Source of the DNA: JBDSYA01 sp039925865
Lineage (GTDB): Bacteria > Bacteroidota > Ignavibacteria > Tepidaquicellales > Tepidaquicellaceae
Assembly (NCBI GenBank): GCA_039925865.1
Contig: JBDSYA010000091.1
Span: 1-17,788, forward strand
Reading direction: 5' to 3'
DNA length: 17,788 bases
The translations under genes were made by a program, and so were the position numbers. The notes beneath the pieces were generated by a model. The model saw only the letters and a program-made list of their open reading frames with translations, was not told where the DNA came from and ran no database searches. Positions 8,072 to 15,499 of this stretch are shown here, in pieces; the first letter of the stretch is position 1, and every line of letters begins with the position of its first letter.

Positions 8072-8722
8072 TCATGCAAGACCACCGTTACTGGTTGTCA
8101 GAAGATCCATGACTCTTCCGGCAATATGATCAGCAAGATCGTTAAAGTTTGTCGGATTGTATTCGAAGCTCGGCATAGCAGGAACGATTTTTCCTCCGGC
8201 ATCTATTATTTTTATCATGTTATTAAGATGAATTTTATTCAAAGGAGTTTCACGAGGAACAATGATCATCGGCTTTGAATAGGCGAATGCATAGTCAGCA
8301 CATTTCTCAATTAAGTTTTTACAGTCACCGCTTCCGATCCCTCCCATCACCCCCATTGAACAAGGTGAAATTATCATTCCCGAACAAACATATTTATTTG
8401 TAAATATCTCGGATTTAAGATCAAGATTATTATGAAATGTTACTGTAGATTTCAGCAAAAGTATTTCAGGAAATAAAGTTGTAATGTTAGATGGCGTAAT
8501 CTCCACTCCGTTTTCCTTATATAAAGTATAAACCGCATATTCAGATAGTATCAGATCAACATTAAAGTCGCTTAATAGTAAAGCCCTGAGCATTCTCAAT
8601 CCGTATATCGCGCCGCTTGTACCGGTCATTGCTAGAATAATATTTCTGCCTTCCCCGTCATAGATTTTAATCAAAGGTGAAGTTTCGGTCTGAGCAACTG
8701 TTGAAGATTTTTCTTTTGGCAT
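8072..8722 (-). CDS. ubiX: Flavin prenyltransferase UbiX
   Basis: A 216-residue UbiX-family enzyme that joins dimethylallyl phosphate to reduced FMN, making the prenylated FMN cofactor of UbiD-type decarboxylases. Visible signatures are the N-terminal flavin-binding MTGTSGAIYGLRMLRAL, the central SPCSMGVMGGIGSGDCKNLIEKCADYA, VPRETPLNKIHLNNM, and the C-terminal VPAMPSFEYNP and IAGRVMDLL. Length is close to the usual 190-210. About 25 N-terminal residues before the first beta-strand are not part of the conserved fold. The ATG at 8722 lies 9 bp after the stop of the membrane protein gene upstream, so it is the last gene of the leftward operon. No ubiD is in the window; the partner decarboxylase (probably for ubiquinone or menaquinone-type synthesis) must be elsewhere. 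The convergent gene's stop is 18 bp away. Confidence 0.92.
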   Translation of the reverse strand: MPKEKSSTVAQTETSPLIKIYDGEGRNIILAMTGTSGAIYGLRMLRALLLSDFNVDLILSEYAVYTLYKENGVEITPSNITTLFPEILLLKSTVTFHNNLDLKSEIFTNKYVCSGMIISPCSMGVMGGIGSGDCKNLIEKCADYAFAYSKPMIIVPRETPLNKIHLNNMIKIIDAGGKIVPAMPSFEYNPTNFNDLADHIAGRVMDLLTTSNGGLA

Positions 8723-8731
8723 GATCGGATT

Positions 8732-10279
8732 TTATTTTCTATTAAGTAAGATTGAAGTAACAATGAATATTGTCGTTGATAATATTACAAATATACTGTT
8801 TTGAAAAACAAAAATCTGAAGCAAAAATAAAATTATTCCAAGCAACATTGAAAGAATAATCTCTATAAATTTTGAAGCTGAATTAAATTTCGTACTTTCC
8901 AGTGTAAAAGGATATGTTTTGTCAAATCTGAGGCTTACAGATGAAATGAGAAAAATTGCTGAAGAAATAAAAGTAATATTTAAAAACACTGTTGTTAAAT
9001 CGGCTCCATAAAGCAGCAATATGAATAATATTGTAATGACGGGCAAAAGAAATTTTATATAAATAAATTTATACGTTCCCTTTATTATCGATGATCCGTC
9101 TTTTGCGGGAAGTGAATTAAAGATCCAGCCCGTATCAACTGATCCTTCGTCCAAAATTTTTGTGTTTGAGATCAATATTCTCGAACTCATTATTAAGGTT
9201 AAGGTTATAGAAGGGCTTATGATCAGCATAGACTCTTTGAAAATTGCGGCATCGTTCATCGGATTATTTATAAATATCAGGCTGGGCAGATCTGTAATTA
9301 AACCTATTATTACAATTAATACCGGCATCAGGACCATTGGCATATATTTTATCCTTAAAAATTTTGAATTGCGAAGCTGAGCACTTACAAGATCATATGA
9401 TGCCCTCTCATAATTATCGGACAATAAATATTTTTCAATAAGCTCGTTGATAATTGTAAAGCAGCGTCCATTTTTGCGAAAACCATCCTTCTTTAAGGCG
9501 CCGATTTTACTTAAAAGAGAAATATAATTTTTTGAGATATATACCGGTAAAAAAATAATTGCGGCTGCGGTGATCATAGCAGTTAACAAAAAATACAACG
9601 GATTATAAACGGCGTTTGAAAAAAATGCCTGGGGCAGATACTTCACCACACCTACATCTATGATATTTAATCTCGAATAAATTTCTTTTCCGGCAGGGGC
9701 AAGTTTCGATGAGATTGTTGTTGAATAAAACACAAATGCAAAAAAAATAATCTGGATTACGGTTAAAATTAATCCTGCCTTTTTCGAAAAATGACTAAGT
9801 ACTAAGACATAAATAAAAATTAAAACAGCAACCGAAAAATAACAGAATAAAAGGTTAACTAAAATATATGCGGCTGTTTTAATTAAGCTGTGATCAATAA
9901 GGAAGAAAAATATTAACTGCGGGATCGAAGCTGAAATAATAAACAGAAGTAAAAAAAATATCGCGGAAAGAAATTTAACAATGAAAATACGTGAACTTTT
10001 TATGGGAAGTGCAGCCAATGCATCATAAGTATTTCCAGCCAAAAAAAGATTATCGAAATCACTGAGCACGATCATCGCAATGAGAAATAAATTCGAAGTC
10101 AGTGTTAATATAATGAAGCTTCTTTCGTCAAAGGCCAGATAAAAATTATATGACATTACCAGATTAGAAAAAAGGTAAGCTATGAGAATCCCGGTTAACT
10201 TTTTTTTACCTGAATTTTCCCTGTCCCTGTAATCCAGCTTCTGAAATAATGAGAATAGAGTTTTCTCCTTTTGGTTCAT
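8732..10279 (-). CDS. Polytopic membrane protein, ABC-2 permease-like, without adjacent ATPase
   Basis: A 515-residue integral membrane protein with about 12 predicted hydrophobic segments in two halves: roughly residues 30-72, 98-190, 228-247, 313-335, 352-370, 405-450 and 472-511. After the second segment it has DFDNLFLAGNTYDALAALPIKSSRIFIVKFL. This resembles the cytoplasmic loop of ABC-2 exporter permeases, where a short motif ending in LP precedes a return to the membrane. A similar SLPAKDGSSIIKG element occurs near residue 389, suggesting an internal duplication. There is no Walker-type ATPase in the window, so the transport role is inferred. It sits between mltG (6-bp gap) and ubiX (9-bp gap). 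I could not assign a substrate. Confidence 0.6.
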   Translation of the reverse strand: MNQKEKTLFSLFQKLDYRDRENSGKKKLTGILIAYLFSNLVMSYNFYLAFDERSFIILTLTSNLFLIAMIVLSDFDNLFLAGNTYDALAALPIKSSRIFIVKFLSAIFFLLLFIISASIPQLIFFFLIDHSLIKTAAYILVNLLFCYFSVAVLIFIYVLVLSHFSKKAGLILTVIQIIFFAFVFYSTTISSKLAPAGKEIYSRLNIIDVGVVKYLPQAFFSNAVYNPLYFLLTAMITAAAIIFLPVYISKNYISLLSKIGALKKDGFRKNGRCFTIINELIEKYLLSDNYERASYDLVSAQLRNSKFLRIKYMPMVLMPVLIVIIGLITDLPSLIFINNPMNDAAIFKESMLIISPSITLTLIMSSRILISNTKILDEGSVDTGWIFNSLPAKDGSSIIKGTYKFIYIKFLLPVITILFILLLYGADLTTVFLNITFISSAIFLISSVSLRFDKTYPFTLESTKFNSASKFIEIILSMLLGIILFLLQIFVFQNSIFVILSTTIFIVTSILLNRK

Positions 10280-10285
10280 TAATAT

Positions 10286-11323
10286 TTACTTTTTTTGACT
10301 GCTGTCGTTTTTCATTATTCTTCTATACTCCTTAACAGCATTTAGATGTTGTTCATAATTTTCCGTAAATTTATGACCGCCTTGTCCGGTTGCAACAAAA
10401 AATATGAAATTGTGTTCATCGGGTTCTAATGCAGCTCTGATGGCGGATATGCCGGGATTGTTGATAGGACCTGGTGGAAGACCTTTATTAATATAAGTAT
10501 TATAAGGGGAATTGATTTTAAGATCTTCATATAATAATCTTCGCGGACCATCAGCGATAATGTATTGTATCGTTGGGTCTGCCTCCAGGCGCATACCTTT
10601 TTTCATTCTATTTACATATACTCCCGCCACAACAGGCATTTCCTTTTCGAGCCTTGTTTCACCCTGAATAATAGAAGCAAGTGTGATAGTTGCGAGCAGC
10701 ATTGAATCCTTTAATTCAGGAAGATCACTCCTGGAGATCTTTTTTCTGAATTCATTAAATAAAATAAGTACTATAGCTTTTTCTGAAATGGAAGGAGATA
10801 CATCATATGTATCGGGATACAGAAATCCTTCAAGAGTTTTTACTTTACCGTTGATTCCCAGTAAATTAATAAGTGAATCATTTGTACTTTCATTGTAGAA
10901 TTTTTCTTTTGATAAAGATAGTTTTTTCTCAATCAATTTTCCGATCTGCTTTATCGTATATCCTTCCGGGATAACAAGTTTAACTTTTTGATTTAGTTCT
11001 TTATTTGTAAGCTGTTCGAGAAGCTGAAGATTATTCATCCCGTTTTTGAAAAGATAATGATTAGAAATTATCTGCGCTTCTTTACCAGTGAGCTTGAGTA
11101 CTATTTTGAAGATCAATGAGCTTGGTATAATATCATTCTTTTCCAATTCACTGATTATCTGATCTGAGCTTTTTCCCGGCTCTATAATAAATCTTTTTTC
11201 ATCGTTTCCATTCCAATGATATTTTGAAAAGAACAACTGATAAATAATAAAAGCTAAAAGTATAATATTAAGTACAATTAAATACTTATAAGATCTTTTT
11301 ATTATTTCAAAAAAAGAATTCAC
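10286..11323 (-). CDS. mltG: Endolytic peptidoglycan transglycosylase MltG (YceG-like)
   Basis: MltG cleaves nascent glycan strands at the inner membrane and is thought to end their elongation. The 345-residue product has one membrane anchor (about residues 14-33), a LysM-like segment including IIEPGKSSDQII, and the YceG catalytic domain. The domain carries TLEGFLYPDTY (163-173), LASIIQGETRLEKEMPVVAGVYVNR (215-239), GMRLEADPTIQY, and SPYNTY.NKGLPPGPINNPG. The probable catalytic glutamate is E222 in the GET triplet. The residue two places earlier, often Glu, is Gln220 here. The start is a GTG at 11323; no in-frame ATG precedes the membrane segment. It lies 35 bp after the glycosyltransferase gene and 6 bp before the permease-like gene. 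Confidence 0.93.
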   Translation of the reverse strand: MNSFFEIIKRSYKYLIVLNIILLAFIIYQLFFSKYHWNGNDEKRFIIEPGKSSDQIISELEKNDIIPSSLIFKIVLKLTGKEAQIISNHYLFKNGMNNLQLLEQLTNKELNQKVKLVIPEGYTIKQIGKLIEKKLSLSKEKFYNESTNDSLINLLGINGKVKTLEGFLYPDTYDVSPSISEKAIVLILFNEFRKKISRSDLPELKDSMLLATITLASIIQGETRLEKEMPVVAGVYVNRMKKGMRLEADPTIQYIIADGPRRLLYEDLKINSPYNTYINKGLPPGPINNPGISAIRAALEPDEHNFIFFVATGQGGHKFTENYEQHLNAVKEYRRIMKNDSSQKK

Positions 11324-11358
11324 ACGGTTGTATTGTGTTTTTGAGAAGAAATAGAAAA

Positions 11359-13356
11359 TTATTTGCGAGGAGGCATTTGCTGCTGTCTTGCTGCCAGTGA
11401 ATCTGAAACCTCTTTAAGATATTCTATAACCCGGAGGTTTTCAGGATCAAGCTCAAGTGATTTTGTTAAGTGGACTTTTGCTTCTTCAAATCTTCCGATT
11501 GTTTTATAATATTCTCCCAGATAGTAACGAACTTCTCTGAAATCCGGAAAAAGTTCCAGGGCTATAAGCATGTTCCTTTCATAATTAATAAAATCTTCCT
11601 GCAAATAATAGCCATAAGCCAGGTAAAAATATGGATAAGCAGAATTCGGCTCCAATGCAAGCATGCGGTTTATAACATACATGATCTGCTTTCCGGCTTT
11701 CTGACCAACAAGCATCTGAGCATTCATTAACAAACCGTTAGCTTCTCTCGAAAGGATCTTTGTTTCCTCCGGATCGAATTTATAAACCTCCATGACTTCA
11801 GGCGGTAGCGTCCATGCTGTTGAAAAAAGTGCGTTCTGATTTGAAACTCTGAACCATTCTCTTAAAAATGCAAGGTGTGTCACACCTTTACTTTTCATAT
11901 AATCAACCATATAATTAACATAATCCCGGTCATTGATTTTATTTATTAGCTCCGGGGTTACAAGTCCCGCCACATCTACAATTTTCCTGTTTCCGTAATA
12001 TCCGATCGCACCTACATCATGAGTGGCGATCACATCATTTTCATTTGTATTTTCATTTATCCACAAAGCTGCTTCTACCTGCCTGTCATATATATATTTG
12101 CAATGAATCGAATATCCTTCACGATTCTCATCATAGTCTTTTATGCCCATAAAAAAAACAATACCCACAAATATATAAAATATACTTTTAGAGAATAACA
12201 AGTTACTGGAATATTTATTGATGATTCGTGCAAGATCCCTGAAACCGATAGTTGCAACCAATATGAAAAATGGAATAATCGGCATCATGTATCTGCCAAA
12301 CCGGTGTGCGTATGGAAGTTTAATGAAATATATTATAACAAGTAATAATACAAATGCGATGTAAAGTGTATTTTGATTATAAGTTTTTTTGTAAATATCG
12401 AAGATCAGTTTAGAAACAGAAAAAAGAAAACCAATCATCAAAACATAGTAGGACCCGGTCGTAAAGTAGTCCCATACTGCTGATTCAATAAATTCAAAAC
12501 GGCTTCTAAACTCAGGGGAATAATACGTTAATTTTGCGCTGTATGTATTAGGCAACATTGAGCCTGATAAAAGCATGTTCATTGCAAAGTAAATACCGAC
12601 TATTCCAAGAAAAATTATTCCGATTTTTTTTAAGTCAGCAACGGTAAATTGTTTAAGGTTTAACTGTTCCTTTGAATATATCCTTAATGCTGCATAATCA
12701 ATAAAAATTGCTGCGATAAATGCAACTCCGTCCGGCCTTGCCCACATTACCAAACCCAGCATTACTGCAAAGGGAACAGCTTTCCTTAAGCGGTAAAAAT
12801 ACGAACAAAGCAACAGGATGAAGATAAACATTGTCGTTTCCATCCCGGATACCGATATAAAATTTATCCATTTATCAATTATGAAAATTCCCGTACAAAG
12901 CATTGCAAAAACATTTTCTTTTTGAAATTCATAAGATGATAATTTATAAAATGCAAATGCTGAAAGGACAAAAAACATGATCCCGATAACATAGCTCAGG
13001 ATCATTTCATTGCTGGTAATTAAAAAACCTATTGCAACAACAATTGTATACAAAGGCGAAGTTGATCCTGCCGTCACCATTTCATTTTTGAAATAAGAAA
13101 AACTGAAATACTGAACGAGATTTTTTGCAAAGGTCAGATGGATCCAGGGATCATCAAGAGGAAAACTCCAGACCTGGTTTTGCTTGAATGCAAAACGTAG
13201 ATATAAGTAAGTGAGAAATACAGGGAGTATGACTAAAACCGCATAAAATATTATTTTTAGTGTTCTGCTTGGTCTGAAGGGATTGTCAAAAGAGTATCTA
13301 TCTAGTTCAACCTTTCCAGTTCTTTTTTTTTTTATCGGGTACTTTATTCTTTTCAT
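11359..13356 (-). CDS. GT-C type membrane glycosyltransferase with C-terminal TPRs
   Basis: A 665-residue protein with about ten membrane segments between residues 33 and 407. Motifs expected of GT-C enzymes using polyprenyl-phosphate sugars are present. They include a DDPW motif in the first periplasmic loop (Asp68/Asp69), SGMETTMF (about 170-177), a WARPDG (205-210), and HRFGRYMMP (about 351-359). A soluble segment (about 425-560) includes ATHDVGAIGYYGNRKIVDVAG, common in Bacteroidota members. Residues about 572-648 form tetratricopeptide-like repeats. I start at ATG 13356 because the longer frame begins with TTG at 13392 and adds 12 residues; the ATG is followed directly by a basic N-terminus. 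It heads the operon with mltG, but its acceptor and donor are unknown. It could mannosylate or glycosylate proteins or envelope polymers. Confidence 0.75.
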   Translation of the reverse strand: MKRIKYPIKKKRTGKVELDRYSFDNPFRPSRTLKIIFYAVLVILPVFLTYLYLRFAFKQNQVWSFPLDDPWIHLTFAKNLVQYFSFSYFKNEMVTAGSTSPLYTIVVAIGFLITSNEMILSYVIGIMFFVLSAFAFYKLSSYEFQKENVFAMLCTGIFIIDKWINFISVSGMETTMFIFILLLCSYFYRLRKAVPFAVMLGLVMWARPDGVAFIAAIFIDYAALRIYSKEQLNLKQFTVADLKKIGIIFLGIVGIYFAMNMLLSGSMLPNTYSAKLTYYSPEFRSRFEFIESAVWDYFTTGSYYVLMIGFLFSVSKLIFDIYKKTYNQNTLYIAFVLLLVIIYFIKLPYAHRFGRYMMPIIPFFILVATIGFRDLARIINKYSSNLLFSKSIFYIFVGIVFFMGIKDYDENREGYSIHCKYIYDRQVEAALWINENTNENDVIATHDVGAIGYYGNRKIVDVAGLVTPELINKINDRDYVNYMVDYMKSKGVTHLAFLREWFRVSNQNALFSTAWTLPPEVMEVYKFDPEETKILSREANGLLMNAQMLVGQKAGKQIMYVINRMLALEPNSAYPYFYLAYGYYLQEDFINYERNMLIALELFPDFREVRYYLGEYYKTIGRFEEAKVHLTKSLELDPENLRVIEYLKEVSDSLAARQQQMPPRK

Positions 13357-13473
13357 ATTACTTAAAATAATTAAATGAAGTTGTAATTTCAATTTTTAAA
13401 TAGAATTTAAAAATATATTTTTAGTGCAAAGAATTTATAATTCATAATAGCGATATTACCTGAAATCAAGAGG
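13357..13473. promoter_or_regulatory. Divergent promoter region, AT-rich
   Basis: A 117-bp spacer separates the leftward glycosyltransferase gene from the rightward 477-residue protein gene and must include both promoters. I see no clear consensus element and no hairpin. GAGG just before the ATG at 13474 is too close to the start codon to be a ribosome-binding site. Confidence 0.35.
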
Positions 13474-14907
13474 ATGCAAAATTTAAAGTTAACTGAGCTT
13501 CTCCTTCACCTTTCCGCAACAGAGTTTAAAAGACTGGGAGATTTTGTCAGATCACCTTTTCACAATAAAAATACGAGTGCTGTATTACTGTATGACCTTT
13601 TCTTCAGGGTCTCAAACGAAAAAACCCTACCAGGTCTTAAACGGGAAGATATTCATAGGGAATTATTTGGCAGCAAAAAATATAATGATCCTAAGATACG
13701 GTCTTTACTTTCAGAATTTAAAAAACTTGTTGAAAAATTTTTAACGCTGATCGAATTGGAAAACCAACCGGGACATCTGAGGAATTATTTAATAAAGGGA
13801 TTTTGTGAGAGGAATATGTTAAAGAATTTCAATTCAGCTGCAATTGAAATTTCTAATGATCTGAAATCAGAATTTAATAAGAACAGCGATTATTATTTTA
13901 ACAGGCTGAGTTTTGAACATATACTGGCAGAACAAAAAGGTACAAATATTGAAGTTAATCTCGACGCTCAGTACTTTAGCCTTTCAGACAGCATTGATTA
14001 TTTTTTCTTTGCAACAAAGCTGGAGCTTGCCAATTCCCTTCTCAGCAGAAAATATCATGTGCTTGGAAACTTAAAGGTTAATATTAAATTCATAGAAGAA
14101 ATAATTTTTTTTATAAAAGAAAATATTTCCGATATAAAACGGGATAATCCTATAATTTATTCTGAATACCTGATCCTTATGATGATGACCAGTGAAGGAA
14201 GTGACATTTATTTTCATGAGCTTCAGGTTTTTGTCTTAAAAAATATCAGGAAGTATGACATTTATGAACTGGAACAGGTTTATTATCCTTTAATAAACTA
14301 CGGTTTTAATAAAGTTGCTTTGGGAGAACATGAATATCTATTTAGTATTTTTAAAATATATAAGACATTTGAAAGAAAAGGCTTTTATTCAGAAAAGAAA
14401 GTTTTCCAGGATATTGATTTTATAAGCATAATTATTATAGGTCTGAGGCTGAAGAAAACTGCCTGGGTTGAAATGTTTTACGATAGTTATAAAGAGAAAT
14501 TAAAAGAAGAATTTAAAGAAGACACGACTAATCTTGCAAAGGCAATGATCAGTTATAATAAAAAACATTTCGATACTGCCATCGGCCTGCTTAACAAGGT
14601 GAATTACAGTAACTCCTATTATTATCTAAAGTCCAAGGAGACGCTGATACAGATTTATTACGAGCAGGAACAATATGAGACTTTGCAATCACTCATTGAC
14701 GCGACTAAGCATTATCTCAAAAGAAGACAGGGAGTCTTATCCATACATTATGAAAGATATTTAAAATTCCTTAAGTGTGTTAACGCGCTGCTTAAAGCAA
14801 GGCTGAAGGACAAGAGTGAAGCAGGGATATTATTAAAAGAGATCAATGCCGGCAATAATTCGATCGCCCGTGAATGGCTTCTGGAAAAAATAAAAGAGCT
14901 TTCCTGA
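13474..14907 (+). CDS. Conserved-looking helical protein of unknown function
   Basis: A 477-residue cytoplasmic protein; I see no signal peptide, membrane span or catalytic motif. The N-terminal 100 residues have a recognisable pattern: LSATEFKRLGDFVRSPFHNKN, then REDIHRELFGSKKYNDPKIRSLLSEFKKLVEKFL. I associate this with uncharacterised Bacteroidota proteins. The remainder is built of alternating amphipathic helices rich in Lys, Glu, Tyr and Phe (for example ELANSLLSRKYHVLG, AKAMISYNKKHFDTAIGLLNKVN), as in TPR-like alpha-solenoids. A scaffold or regulatory role by protein binding is possible but unproven. It stands alone, divergent from the glycosyltransferase operon. It ends in an inverted repeat that contains its stop codon. 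The gene is well supported by its length and codon use. Confidence 0.75.
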   Translation: MQNLKLTELLLHLSATEFKRLGDFVRSPFHNKNTSAVLLYDLFFRVSNEKTLPGLKREDIHRELFGSKKYNDPKIRSLLSEFKKLVEKFLTLIELENQPGHLRNYLIKGFCERNMLKNFNSAAIEISNDLKSEFNKNSDYYFNRLSFEHILAEQKGTNIEVNLDAQYFSLSDSIDYFFFATKLELANSLLSRKYHVLGNLKVNIKFIEEIIFFIKENISDIKRDNPIIYSEYLILMMMTSEGSDIYFHELQVFVLKNIRKYDIYELEQVYYPLINYGFNKVALGEHEYLFSIFKIYKTFERKGFYSEKKVFQDIDFISIIIIGLRLKKTAWVEMFYDSYKEKLKEEFKEDTTNLAKAMISYNKKHFDTAIGLLNKVNYSNSYYYLKSKETLIQIYYEQEQYETLQSLIDATKHYLKRRQGVLSIHYERYLKFLKCVNALLKARLKDKSEAGILLKEINAGNNSIAREWLLEKIKELS

Positions 14908-14944
14908 AAAATAGATTTTTTATATTTTCAATAATATTTTTCAG
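14904..14944 (+). terminator. Stop-codon-spanning inverted repeat, possible terminator
   Basis: A perfect 10-bp inverted repeat (CTGAAAAATA at 14904-14913 and TATTTTTCAG at 14935-14944) has a 21-base AT-rich loop. The TGA stop codon of the preceding gene lies inside the left arm. There is no GC-rich stem and no U-tract after the right arm, so it is a weak terminator candidate and could be chance in AT-rich DNA. Confidence 0.3.
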
Positions 14945-15016
14945 AGATAACATTAATATAAAGAATTCAGAGATCATATCTTTTAAATTAAATTTCTTTT
15001 AAAAAAAAATAAATTT

Positions 15017-15493
15017 ATGAATGAAATGCCTGAAAAATTCATGAGAGAAGCCATACGTCTTTCACTTGAAAATATTAATAAAGGTGATGGGGGTCCGTTT
15101 GGAGCGGTAGTTGTTAAAGATGGAAAGATCATTGCAGAAGGTTCTAATAAAGTTACATCCGCAAATGATCCTACTGCGCACGCTGAAGTGGAAGCGATCA
15201 GGTCTGCCTGTAAAGTTTTAAATACATTCTCGTTGGCAGGCTGCGATATTTATACGAGCTGTGAGCCTTGTCCAATGTGTCTTTCTGCGATCCACTGGGC
15301 AAGAATAGAAAGAATTTATTACGGCAACACGAGGCAGGATGCAGCTGCTCTTAATTTTGACGATGAATTTTTATATGATGAGATAGGTAAAAAGATCCAT
15401 GAAAGGAAAATTCCAATGCATCAGGTCCTGAACGATGAAGCTAATATCGTATTTAAAACCTGGGAAGCAAAAGAAGATAAAATTCATTATTGA
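15017..15493 (+). CDS. guaD: Guanine deaminase (cytidine-deaminase fold, GuaD type)
   Basis: A 158-residue zinc enzyme expected to hydrolyse guanine to xanthine and ammonia in purine catabolism. The start GGPFGAVVVKDGKIIAEG is followed by NDPTAHAEVEAIR, with zinc ligand H55 and proton shuttle E57. TSCEPCPMCLSAIHWARI supplies zinc ligands C85 and C88. The FDDEFLYDEI...ERKIPMHQV segment and the long C-terminal tail closely match the domain-swapped tail of Bacillus GuaD. They differ from tRNA adenosine deaminase TadA, which is usually shorter and lacks that tail. ATG at 15017 is preceded by an A-run. An alternative ATG four codons in is possible. The amidohydrolase gene starts 6 bp after its stop, so the two form an operon. 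Confidence 0.88.
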   Translation: MNEMPEKFMREAIRLSLENINKGDGGPFGAVVVKDGKIIAEGSNKVTSANDPTAHAEVEAIRSACKVLNTFSLAGCDIYTSCEPCPMCLSAIHWARIERIYYGNTRQDAAALNFDDEFLYDEIGKKIHERKIPMHQVLNDEANIVFKTWEAKEDKIHY

Positions 15494-15499
15494 GATGTC

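Noticed and set aside
13357..13392. TTG start giving 12 extra residues on the glycosyltransferase
   Set aside because: An ATG at 13356 is available, directly followed by a basic N-terminus, so the TTG is unnecessary.
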